A DNA stretch of 64,000 nt from the NCBI GenBank assembly GCA_036971715.1, contig JAVHJL010000005.1, positions 1,178,001-1,242,000 of the forward strand, written 5' to 3'. Source of the DNA: Arthrobotrys musiformis. Lineage: Eukaryota > Ascomycota > Orbiliomycetes > Orbiliales > Orbiliaceae. Below, one piece after another: positions 46,025-56,152 of this stretch (the stretch's first letter is position 1; the number at the start of each line of letters is the position of its first letter). A program made the translations under genes and the position numbers. Under the pieces are notes generated by a model that saw nothing but the letters and a program-made list of their open reading frames with translations, was not told where the DNA came from and did not search any database.

Positions 46025-48217
46025 TCAAGCAGCAACCTTACTAACAGCCTCACCTTTCTTCCCCTCGTTCTTAGCAGTTCCATCCCCCAATAACACACTT
46101 GCCTGGATTCTAGCTCTAAAACCGGCTCGAACCCATACACCTTCCAGCCTTTCCAGCATCACCAGATGGCTTTCACTATTTAACATCTGGGAGAGCATTT
46201 GTTCATCGACGTCGCCGTCGAGTTCTTTTAGCATTGCGGCTTTTCCGCGGCTGACTGGTCTCGTTTTGGCTTTGGCTTGCGGTTTGGGCTGCGGTTTGGC
46301 TTGTGGTTTGGTTTGAGGTTTGGCCTGTGAGGCAACGGGGGCTGGAGGAGGTGATGAAGGAGGTGGTTGTTGCTTGGGGGTTGAGTTGAGCTTTGAGGGT
46401 GTAGTTTCTTGAAGTGCACTACTCCTTACGGAGGGTGTGATTGATGCCGTTGGAGAAAGTTGAACCGCTGTTTTTTGCAGCGGAGTCGATGGGGCTACCA
46501 GCTTGAGCGTGGCTTGGGACTTTGCTGCAGTACCCGGACGACCCTTCGGCTTCGGGGCAGCGGTACTCTTCTGTGAAGCAGCCGGCTTTTGTGAGCCCCT
46601 AGGCTTAGGGGCAGCCTTCGGGACAGCCTTCGGAGCAGCTGGCTTCCTCTTCGCTGGAGCAGTAGCAACAGCAGCAGAAGGTGCAGGAGGGTTTGGCTTG
46701 GCACGTTTAGTAGGACCAGCCTGGTCGTCAGCATCAGTATTCTCAACCTCTGTACCATCGCCCGACTCCTTTCGTTTTAAAGAAGGCGTAATAACTCCGC
46801 TATTCTTGGAAGCTTTAAACATGCCAGATATCTTCCCCGAAGAGCTTGGGAGCGGTTTGTCTCCGTGGACTTTGTTGATTTTTTCAAAGTCTGGGAGGGG
46901 ACGGCGCGGAGGAAGGCTTTCTTCGTCGAATGAAGCCCTGAGGGGTGATAGGTCGAAAGCTTGGGAAGTTGGAGGTTCTTGTGGAAATGGCTCTGGTACT
47001 TGACTGTTTTGTCCGAAAAGGGTGCCGGCGGAGGTAAGGGTGCCTCGAGAGACCGGGGCGGTTGTATCGGCTCGTGCATTGGCGGAGAGGAATGAACTAT
47101 TTCCGCTGCTTTCCCGTCGTAAATGATTGTGGTAGGCGGTATCAAAGGGGTTGACGGGATTTTGGGCGGCCAAGTGAGAGTTCATCTGGAGAGGAGTCGA
47201 AGGACTAATGTACGACTCGGTCTGAGCTGCGAAATTGAGTCGGCGGGGGGCTGAAAATGGGGTTGAAAGGGTAAAACTCGATTCATGAGAATGAGATGAT
47301 GCCAGTTTCACGGGACGAGGTGGAGGGCTAGACCCGATGTCCGGTTGAACTGAGAATCTCATTGGATCCTGGTGCCGAGAGATGAGCTGACGGGGCGGTT
47401 GAGCAGGGCGAAATCCAGAATCTAGGATTGATGGTTGAGCACCAACATATTGCCCTACAGCCCCTTGAGCGAAAAATGGTGTTCGGTGTTCAACAGGGCT
47501 CATGGCATTCATTCTAGAAAGGCCAGTATCGGACCCTGAGTATGGAACTTGATTTCCAACACTTATCATGGAGGTTGCAGTATCCGGTCGTTCGTATTGA
47601 GATCTCAAGCTTGTTTGCTGCTGGGATGCCTGCCCATTATCCGGATTGTGATGTTGGACAGGGCATCCGATACGCTCTAAACTCGAGATGACGGATTGAT
47701 AGTCCTCTTGCTTATGGAAGCGGACTTGCATTCGACGCAACTACATACAATTGCTTTAGTATTCTACTTAATCTAGGAAAATTGTGGGGGGGAAGGAACT
47801 TACAGTATGGCTTCTCAGATTGACGAATTTCAATGCCATGGACGGAGACCGGATCATGCAAATCATGTTTGCAAAATCAACGTATCCACTCTTCTGATTG
47901 AGAACATCGGATATGTTAATGCATTCCTATAACCCATGCACCCATTAGTTATCAGTCTATATAGGAATAGAGGAGTTGAAGCTATGGACTATGCATACCA
48001 AAGTCTCAGCTCTCCAGATGACCTTCAGTATGACCTTGGTCATGAACGGAAACTTGGGGTCAGAGGGTTGTTCGAGGGGTCCTTCATGTTGAAGGACTAG
48101 ATGGATGTGATCCCGAGCTAGGTGATGGTTCCACTGGGGTTTTGCATCGGGATGTGACATAGGAACCTCACAGAATGAGTACTTGTCGATGGGGTATGAG
48201 ATGGTCGTGGATGCCAT
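46025..48217 (-). CDS. Rec114-like protein (candidate meiotic double-strand-break factor)
   Basis: Exons 47999-48217, 47804-47926 and 46025-47740 give 685 aa. All three junctions are phase 0. The first 160 residues form a compact beta-rich domain (SYPIDKYSFCEVPMSHP, FMTKVILKVIWRAETL, YVDFANMICMIRS, ALKFVNLRSHTLRRMQVRFH, YQSVISSLERIGCPV), compatible with the PH-like fold of Rec114. A 450-residue low-complexity region follows, rich in Pro/Ser/Gln/Lys with Lys-Pro-Gln/Ala repeats near its end. The last 80 residues regain conserved-looking helices (DEQMLSQMLNSESHLVMLER, LEGVWVRAGF), like the short C-terminal helix of Rec114. Rec114 works with Mei4 and Mer2 in Spo11-dependent break formation. The match is by architecture and motif feel only, so the name is tentative. 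Confidence 0.6.
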
Positions 48218-49261
48218 TGCTGCTGTTTCTTTGCTATCGATGCTTCTCTCTCTTTTTATTTTTTATTTTTTTATTGAAGCTGGTCAGCTGTAGCTGCAGC
48301 TTGCAGCTGCCTAGCTAGCTTGAAGAAGAAGGTCGATGAATCTGGAAACGTGGGGTAAGAAGAAGGACAAGAAGAGAATGGGAAAGCTCTTGGAAAGGAA
48401 AGGTTTCGATGACTAAGATGGATGCTGCGATGATGGTGAGTGACAATGATTAGTTGTGATGGGTAAAGAATAATAAATTGTGGAGGTTGATGCAAGAATG
48501 CAAAAGGATGAGATGTCGTCTTGTGGTGGTGAGACTCGTGCTCGGCTGGCCCTGCATCGCCAGCTGGCCGAGTGTGGTAAATTGTGTGTTGTCCTGTCGT
48601 CGCCCACCACTTCCAAACCTCAGATTCTCATCCTCGATGTCTTCGTCGATGGTTTGAAGGAAGAGCGGGAGAAGGTCGGTTTGGAAAAAATGAAATATCT
48701 TCTAGCCTGGAGTCCAAGGTTCTAGACGATATGCAGGTACTAAGCGAATGTCTTAACGTTACCAGCATCGTGCATATACTTATGCTCGTTGGAGTTAGAG
48801 CCTCGAATGCTCGAGGTTGGGGCATCCAGGTCCCGGATCTGTGCATAACTGTACGACCTCAGCAAGCGCCTGGCCCGCACCATCATATTAATACTATCAC
48901 GTATGCAAATGCGGGTACGTCTTCAGCTCTGGTATACGAAACAGGGGTACGTGCGAGTGCTGTATTGAGCTATTAAACCGGTATGCATCGCATTGCATTG
49001 CATTATGAACCCACTTCCAATTAAATTAGTCCAAATCGTACACTCCATCGCCATCATCAATAAATATAAGTAGCCCTCAATGCAAAGGTTACACACAAAG
49101 TCGGGTCAATGTGATATTAGAAACCCCGATGTATCCATCCGATACGTACCCCGGCTTCAGGTGTCCAATGATACCAATGGCCTTCCTCGAAGCATGCAGC
49201 CCCTCTTCCATTACCCTATCGGCCCGCACCCCCTAACAACTAATAACTTGGTATGTACCCA
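48218..49261. other. gene-free interval
   Basis: About 1 kb between the Rec114-like start and the SNX4 stop. It contains a GC-rich imperfect hairpin (about 48540-48575: CTCGGCTGGC ... GCCAGCTGGCCGAG) and AT-rich flanks. No gene is supported. Confidence 0.45.
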
Positions 49262-50728
49262 TCAACCCTCCGAGTCCTTCAACATCTTCTCCCAAACGGC
49301 TATCTGGCTCCGATAAAACTCAATGTTTGCCGTTGCTAAATCCCCCAAGGTATCCCTAAACTCAATAGCCTTGATCCTCTCAAAGTCATCAATCTCCCTG
49401 ACCACACTCTCATCGAAAGCCTCCGTCTGCTTTCTCGCATCCTCGGCCTCCCTCGTCAGCTCGTCGATTCGTAGTTCAAGCTTTCTAATCCTTTCCCGTC
49501 TCGACTGCTCGTGATCAACCCCTCTCATATCCTCCACCTTACTCCTAAAGAAGCCAGATGCCCCCATTCCCGTCGAGTTCGGTGGTTGAGAGGCCAGCTG
49601 ATCACGGTCGTAAGCTGCTTTGGCGAGGTACTCCGTCAATCCTTCGTAGTCTAATTGTTTTTGTTCTCTAAGTTTCAATAATGACTTTAACGCTGCAATG
49701 TATGCATCCATATCCTTCAGTGATGTTAAATAGTGCTGTTCAGAATGCTCCTTCAAATCTCTCACGCCATTCGCTGTCTCCTCCACCGCGGTGGCAAAGA
49801 TCTTAATGTACGCTCTAAGATTCGGCTCCAAATCCTCAATCTTATGAAACTGCGTCGCCAAATCGGCATAATCCGTCTCCAGATCCCCCTCCCGTCTTAC
49901 GACTCTGGCAAACACTCCGGAGACGTGAGTAAGGTCTTCGGTGAGTTTGTCAGAGCGTTCGCGGACTTCGATGAATCTTCTGTCGGGTTTGTGGACTTTG
50001 GCGAAGGCGTTTAGGAATGTGTCAGTGAGGCCGTCGAAGACTCCGTTGTCGGAGGCGTTGGAGAGACGGGATGAACGGTTGCGCATGTGGGCGTTCCAGT
50101 CTGGGGATTCGAGGAATACTGTCAGGAGAGGGGTTTTTCGGAGGACCGGGTGGAGGGTTAGACGTTTGAGGAAACGGTTGAGGGAGGCGGCTCGACGGTT
50201 CGTGAAGTCGTAGCCGAAGCGGTCGCCTCGGACGTACTCTGTGTGCACATTATCCTTGTTAGAGTCCTCGAATTTTGAATATTTTGAATATGAAGGGGGT
50301 GGAGGATAGTACCCATTCGCTGTTTATCGGGCAGCGGCGGGACGGCACAGTTCGCATGTTCTTGATTCAGCGACTTGTACAAGAATACAAAGTCCGTGAA
50401 CCGCCGGCGCACGCCGACATGGCCTTTCTGAAATGTGGGGAAGTCGGTCTATAGATCGCGACAAAAGGGTATTAGCATCCCCGACGTACAGCGAAGGGAA
50501 CATGGGTGAACATACGTCCGTCGTCACCAGGTAGGACACAAAAGCGTCCTTTGTGCCATCGTTCTCCTTCTGGGGGTCCGATACCATGCACTCCAGCCTT
50601 CCGAAGCGCACACCTGCTGTATCGAGCTTGTCGGCATTAGGACCGACTTGGGGTTCCGGGTCGTAGGGCGGCTGAGAGCTACTGGTGGCCTCGATGTTCC
50701 TCCACGACGAAGGCGCAAATTCGTCCAT
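49262..50728 (-). CDS. SNX4: sorting nexin-4 (Atg24), PX-BAR protein
   Basis: Exons 50516-50728, 50313-50448 and 49262-50238 give 441 aa. The PX domain covers residues 48-165: FGRLECMVSDPQKE, RRRFTDFVFLYKSL with the PI3P-binding Arg, PPLPDKQRM and RGDRFGYDFTNRRAASLNRF. The BAR part follows (VFLESPDWNAHM, NAFAKVHKPDRRFIEVRERS, then long Glu/Lys/Leu coiled-coil helices to EFRDTLGDLATANIEFYRSQ). This heterodimer-forming nexin carries cargo such as SNAREs from endosomes to Golgi and takes part in selective autophagy and pexophagy. Length fits Snx4 rather than Snx41/42. It is divergent from KU70. Confidence 0.92.
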
Positions 50729-51510
50729 GGCTTCTTTCTATCTCCCCTCTTCTTCTTCTTCCTCTCTTTCTGCAAGCTCAGGGTTATGAAGGATAGTCTG
50801 GCGCTGGCTGTCGATGCTGTCAGGAGTCCAAGGATATATATCGATATCGATGGTGGTGGACCGGGATGCTTGGAACTAAAGTGGGATGCGGCCTCGGCAA
50901 AGCTCCCTCCCTGAAGCTGTTATCAAACTATAACTGGCGACCGCGTGATCTGGGTATTTATGTGATGAAGCTTTCGTTCTGAAGGATATCTCGGCCCCTC
51001 GATATCTGCTTGGAAAGAGCTGAGGTTTTATCTATAGTATTATATTATAGTCTCGGGATGTTGGTTTTGGCAGGTTGCACTTGTGTACGTACGTCATGAC
51101 GTTTAGACTGACGTTTGGGGCCGGTGTTGAGCCCCGCCAGCCACAATCCGCCCACAGAACCCCATTATTGCTACCTGGCCTCGGTATTGTCCCGCCGTCA
51201 GACTTTAGCTTGGTGAAGCAAAACAGTATACCGAATAGCTATTGGATGAAACATGTGCATATATATTATAGTGTATAGGTAGGTATATGCTATAGTGTTT
51301 CGTTCTTTGGTGGCCGGTGGGTACAGCGCCAAGGCACGTGACCTGGTGAGTCTTCGCTTGCGCCGTGGCTTCAGCTGGGACGTGACGCATCTCAACCTCA
51401 ACTTCAACCTCGTCTGATATCGATATAAAAGGACCGAACGGCCACCACCCCCCACCCCCCATCAGCCCAATACTTCCTCTTCTCTAAAGTATCCTCAGCC
51501 ATACATACCA
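50729..51510. promoter_or_regulatory. shared divergent promoter, SNX4 / KU70
   Basis: 782 bp lie between the start codons. The KU70 side carries a TATA element (separate entry) and a C-rich stretch just after it. No other motif was identified with confidence. Confidence 0.4.
51424..51430 (+). promoter_or_regulatory. candidate TATA box of KU70
   Basis: TATAAAA followed by GGACCG matches the consensus TATA box and lies 80 bp before the KU70 ATG, a fitting distance for a short leader. Confidence 0.55.
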
Positions 51511-53685
51511 ATGTCTGCAGACAAGAAGTGGAACTCCGGCGCTGATGCCGCCGACGACGACGACGACGATGGCAGGGACGAGACGGTGAGCTACCCTTCT
51601 CCCATATTGATTCCCATAGACTAATGATAATTATCGTACCCAGGAATTCCAAGCAATGAAAGATGCCACTCTCTTCGCCATCGAAATCTCAAACTCAATG
51701 ATCGCACCTCCAACCGACGACGACGACGACACCGAAGCCGGCTCCAAAAAGAAAAAGAACAAGAAGCCAAAATACAGCAGCGCCGAAGCCGCCCTACGTT
51801 GCGCCGAGGCTGTTCTCAAGAACCGTATCATATCCACCCCCAACGATATGATGGGTATCCTCCTCTTCGGCACCGAGCAGACCAAGTACGGTGACAGCGG
51901 TAGTAATATCAGTTATCCGAACTGTTACCTGTTGATGGATTTGGATATCCCTGATGCTCCGAGTATCAAGGAATTGAAGTACCTCCTCGACAGTATGTAC
52001 CACATTATAACCTTCAGATCAGGTGTTATAAACAGAGAATTGATATTCGAGAATAAACTACAGACCCGGATGAACTCTCCGAAATCCTCAAACCGTCAAA
52101 GAAACCAGCCAGCATGGCCAACGTCCTCTTCGCCGCCAACCACCTCTTCACCACAAAGTAACCCCCCCTCTTTACCTCCTACCCCCTCCGAACCAATAAC
52201 TAACAGAAACAAGAGCCGCAAACTTCAACTCCCGCCGTCTCTTCATAATCACCGACAACGACAACCCAGAAACCGACAAAGCCTCCCGTTCCTCCGCCCA
52301 AACCCGCGCCCGCGACCTCTACGACCTCAACGTCCGCATAGAACCCTTCTTCATCTCCACCCCCACCCACCAATTCGACAAATCCCTCTTCTACACCGAC
52401 ATCCTCTACGACACCGGCGAAGACACAACCGAAAACCTCCCAACCGAAGAACCCACCACCGACGCAGAAAGCAGATACGAACAAATGCTCTCCGCCATAA
52501 CCGCAAAACAAGCCCCCCGCCGCGCCCTCTTCACCCTAAAAATGGAACTGGGAAAGGGTCTAACAATCGGCATAAAGGGCTACCTCCTGCACAAACGCCT
52601 CGACCCGTCGAGATCCCACTACATCCACGAACAAGGCGAAAAACTACAGATAGTAAAAGGCACAACCACGCGAATGGCCGAGGAAACCGCCACGGAAGTC
52701 TCACCGGACCAAATCCGCAAAGCCTACAAATTCGGCGGCGAAACCGTAACCTTCTCCGACGAGGACTTTAAACAAATGCGAAACTTCGGTGAACCCGTAC
52801 TCCGCATCCTCGGCTTCAAACCGCAGTCGGAGTTACAACTGTGGCATAACACGCGGAGTTCGACGTTCATATACCCCAGCGAGGAAGACTACACGGGTTC
52901 GACCCGTACTTTTGCAGCACTGCGTAATAAACTCCTGGAAAGTAAATTAATGGGAATATCCTGGTTCATCCCCCGTCGTAGCGCCGCACCGGTGATGGCA
53001 GCAATAATCCCCTCCGTCGAACCGCAGGGAATGTTCACCATCCCCCTACCGTACGTAGACGACATCCGCCAGAACCCCGAAATACCACACATCGTCTCCC
53101 CGAACCACCTGATCGATCGAATGCAAGACGTCATCCGCCAACTACACATGCCGAAGGGCTACATACCCTCCAAATACCCCAACCCAGCGCTGCAAAAACA
53201 CTACAAAGTCCTAGAGGCGATAGCGTTGGAGGAAGAGCTGCCGGAGGAGTTTGAGGATAAGACGGAGCCGAAGTATAAGAGTATTGAGAAATATGCGGGG
53301 CAGCAGATACAAGAGTGGGGGGAGGCGTTATCGCAGGCGATGACGGAGTTTAGGTTGTCGAAACCGGCGCAGGTGGAGGTTCATGGGACCAAGAGGGGGA
53401 GGGAACCTGCCGGTGGTGCTGCTGCTGCGAAGAAGGTTAAGAAGGATGTTGAGGGTGGTGGGGGTGGTGATGCGGATAAGGAGATTAGAGCGGCGTATGA
53501 TAAGAATACGCTTAATAAGGTTCGTTCGCAATTCTTATAAGTTAAAGGAGTTTGATGGCTAATATTTGAAACTACAGTTGACGGTGGCGGTCCTGAAGGA
53601 TTGGTTGAATTCAAAAGGGATGTCCGTCGCCGGGAAGAAGGCGGACTTGGTCGAGCGGATCGAAGACCACTTTGAGAATAAATGA
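51511..53685 (+). CDS. KU70: Ku70 subunit of the Ku DNA end-binding complex
   Basis: Exons 51511-51585, 51644-51992, 52064-52157, 52214-53519 and 53578-53685 give 643 aa. After an acidic start (ADDDDDDGRDET) the vWA-like domain begins with KDATLFAIEISNSM and includes KNRIISTPNDMMGILLFGTE and RRLFIITDNDNP. The Ku core beta-barrel follows (MELGKGLTIGIKGYLLHKR, FGEPVLRILGFKP, SWFIPRRSAAPVMAAIIPSV). The C-terminal arm (SPNHLIDRMQDVIRQLHMP) and a basic linker lead to the SAP domain (VAVLKDWLNSKGMSVAGKKA), which is specific to Ku70. With Ku80 it rings broken ends in non-homologous end joining and protects telomeres. Intron 3 uses an ACAAG acceptor because the AACAG 7 nt earlier would break the frame. 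Confidence 0.96.
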
Positions 53686-54276
53686 ATATAACCACCGATG
53701 TAGGAAGTACATGTGTAATTGTTTGTCTAATAGCTCAGCGATGCGGGGGAACGGCGTTCTTGTGGATTTAAGAATTATTGTATATCAAACGGTATCTAGG
53801 AAATACCTATATGAAGTTTTTATGAAAAAAAGTTCGATTCAGTTAGGTATATTCCGTCCAGAACCCCTAACGGATTTCTATGCGGGAATGAAAAAATGAA
53901 AAAGGTGAAAAAGCAGCTGTGTGAATAGAATGAAGACAAAGAAGCACATGCCCGCCAATGAAACCAAAGACGCCGTAACTCCTCTAAGGGGAGGAAGAAA
54001 GCAGTTTTGAAGAATCAAAATGACGGCCAAAGTAACAAAAAAAAAAAAAAAAACCACCCACCCGGTCCTAGTATATCCCCAACCCAGTGCAATGAACAGA
54101 AATATCAGGTATCGCTCGCAAACACAATCATAAAAGAAGTGGCATGAAGGAGTAGAAAAAGAAAGAAAGGCATGAAGAAAATAGAGAAGTGAGAAAGAAA
54201 AGTGGGGAGAAAGCCAATCTGTATCCACTGGACGAAATTCCTAAGATCTGATATACCACTAGTACCTATTCCCCCT
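53686..54276. other. spacer between convergent KU70 and phosphatase genes
   Basis: About 590 bp with an A17-18 run near 54037-54053 and A/G-rich sequence. No gene is seen. Confidence 0.45.
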
Positions 54277-56152
54277 TCACTCCTTCGCGGGAACGGTCTT
54301 TCCCTTCCCGGGGACGAACCCATTATGCCCGCCCTCGGAGTCCGCCTGCGAACCCTTCGACCACTCAGAGTCACTCTTAATGTCTCCCAGTTTCTCATTC
54401 TTCGCGTGCAGCATTTTGAAATTCTCCTCGTGGACCTCCTGCTTCTCCCTCTCGCTATCGATCTCATCTTCCGCCTCGTAGTCGCTGTTGAACCCGCTCT
54501 TGCTACCCCCGCCGTCTCTTCCTCTGATAAGACCGCTATGCAGCTTTCCATCGCTACTAGTCCTACCCTCCTCATCCGAAGAAGTATCAATCGCTGAAGG
54601 CGGATCGACCCTAACCACCGGCCTTGAAGATTTCTTACTACTCTTACTCCTACTCACCTCATGCCCACAGTTCGAACACAAGTTCCCAGCAATAGCCTTC
54701 TCGATAGCGCCCTTATCATGCTGATCGATAACCGCAGCGATAGACTGGTGATGATGATGCGAATTCGAATTCTGGTGCGGAGCAGCCGCGGCCGATGACG
54801 AAGATTGATGAACCGCCATCTGCGGTCCATGCGTGCACCCATCCGGACAACCGCCCCATTTCCTCTTAAGCGATTGGAACTTCTTTTGTTTGGCCGCGCG
54901 CGTGGCCGCCAGGTTGGGATCGTTCTTCGCGGCTTCGGCCTGCTCGCGGTCGTATTCGGTCCAGGTGCGGAGTTTGGTCTCCAGGTCGTATTTGCCCTTT
55001 TCGTTGCGGCGCATGATCACGAATTGGCAGTGTTCTACGTTCATCCAGTCTTCGAATTCTTCGACGGTGTAGTCTGGGGGATTTATGGTTAGTCGGTTGG
55101 TTTGGTTTTTCCAATTGTGTATTGATTTACTTACGATACCTAATAATTACGGAAACGAGTCAGCTAAGATACTATTAAAAATTGGGACTAATGGGAAACA
55201 TACCACTTCATGAGGAACACCCTCGTCATGAGCCCGTGTGTCACAAGGATAATAACACTTGGACAATCCGGCTCAGCGAACTGACGCCATAGACTTTCGT
55301 TGAAGCCGCTTACTCGGTCGTACGCATCTGCTGCCGATTCGCCATTAGGGATTCGGTAGAAGCTACACCAATAAAGTCAGCCGATATATAATTAAAACAG
55401 ACACCCGGTAGGGTACAGAAGGCTAAAAAATCAGAGGAAAAGGGGAAACGAACAAGTGACCATAAGCAGCTCTTTCCTGCCATATCCTCTCTTGATACGC
55501 CGAACATCCTTGGAAGTTTCCAAACTACACGAGGTCAGTTATCGCATCCTTCCAGAAAAAATGAAACGGGAGGGAAAATCTACTACATCTTCACGACAAA
55601 ATTAGCTTCCAAACTCACATTCTCCACCAAAAAAAAAAAAGAGGGAAATGATAACTCACCTTGCTCTCTAATCCTCGGCTCTTCATAAACCGTAGTCTTC
55701 TCCTTCCAATCGTCCCCCAGGCTCTCGAGAATATTGGCAGTCGTCTCCCTCGTCCTCCTGTACGGCGAAGTGTAGACTTGTAACGTATCCGAAGGCAGAA
55801 GGATGTCCTTTAAACGATGACCCGCCGCGCGAGCCTGCTCGTGGCCGAATTGTGTGAGTTTAACCCTGTGATCAGGGATAGTTTGGTGAATAGCTTTGTT
55901 TTCTGTGAAAGCCCGTGGGGAGATTCGAGTTAGATTGTGCCTGGATCAAACGATGTATCTATCGAAGGATAGGTAGAGAAGTGGGGAGGAGGGAATGGTG
56001 GGGGAAACATACGATTGCCTTCGCTCTGAGCATGTCGGATAAGGATTATTAACTAAGAAAGCACAAAAGCGACGGGATTAGCCCTTTTCCGTCAGGTGAA
56101 GCGGAAGACTCCATGGAACGCAGGAGGTGTTACATACCCGTGGCCGACCCAT
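54277..56152 (-). CDS. histidine phosphatase (phosphoglycerate mutase-like, Det1 group) with very small exons
   Basis: Conserved protein fragments assemble to 443 aa using exons 56138-56152, 56013-56052, 55660-55902, 55587-55588 (2 nt, tentative), 55454-55524, 55204-55362, 55135-55139 (5 nt) and 54277-55073. The catalytic motif is LIILIRHAQSEGN (nucleophile His12), followed by IHQTIPDHRVKLTQFG, YTSPYRRTRET, FGNFQGCSAYQERIW, FFYRIPNGESAADAYDRV and the second catalytic His in LVTHGLMTRVF. The last third (after about residue 230) is low complexity, with a His/Asn stretch and an acidic Ser/Glu tail. It belongs to the two-histidine phosphatase superfamily and is closest in motif order to fungal Det1-like proteins; the substrate is unknown. 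Without the 5-nt exon the join makes a stop; without 2 extra bases the FGNFQ frame is lost. Confidence 0.8.
55135..55139 (-). other. 5-nt micro-exon (GTATC) of the phosphatase gene
   Basis: The sequence reads TTATTAG|GTATC|GTAAGT on the minus strand, a good acceptor and a consensus donor around five bases. It joins AAG TG upstream and AC TAC downstream to give Lys-Trp-Tyr-His-Tyr, in line with the conserved stretch FLMKWYHYTVEEFEDW. Flanking introns are 64 and 61 nt. Joining the outer exons directly creates TGA. Confidence 0.7.
55587..55588 (-). other. candidate 2-nt micro-exon (AT) of the phosphatase gene
   Basis: Upstream exon ends GAG CAA G (55660), downstream exon must start with codon TTT (55524), so two bases are missing. 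Within the 135-nt gap, TGAAG|AT|GTAGTA would supply exactly AT, completing GAT (Asp) in REQ-D-FGNFQ, the residue expected in this family. It would split the gap into introns of 71 and 62 nt, each with a branch-like element (GCTAAT and AACTGAC). An AG-NN-GT match is not rare by chance. Confidence 0.4.

Noticed and set aside
54277..56152. Calling the histidine-phosphatase gene a frameshifted pseudogene
   Set aside because: All catalytic motifs and all other splice sites are intact and the downstream 5-nt exon is well supported, so a tiny exon or sequencing error is more likely than decay.
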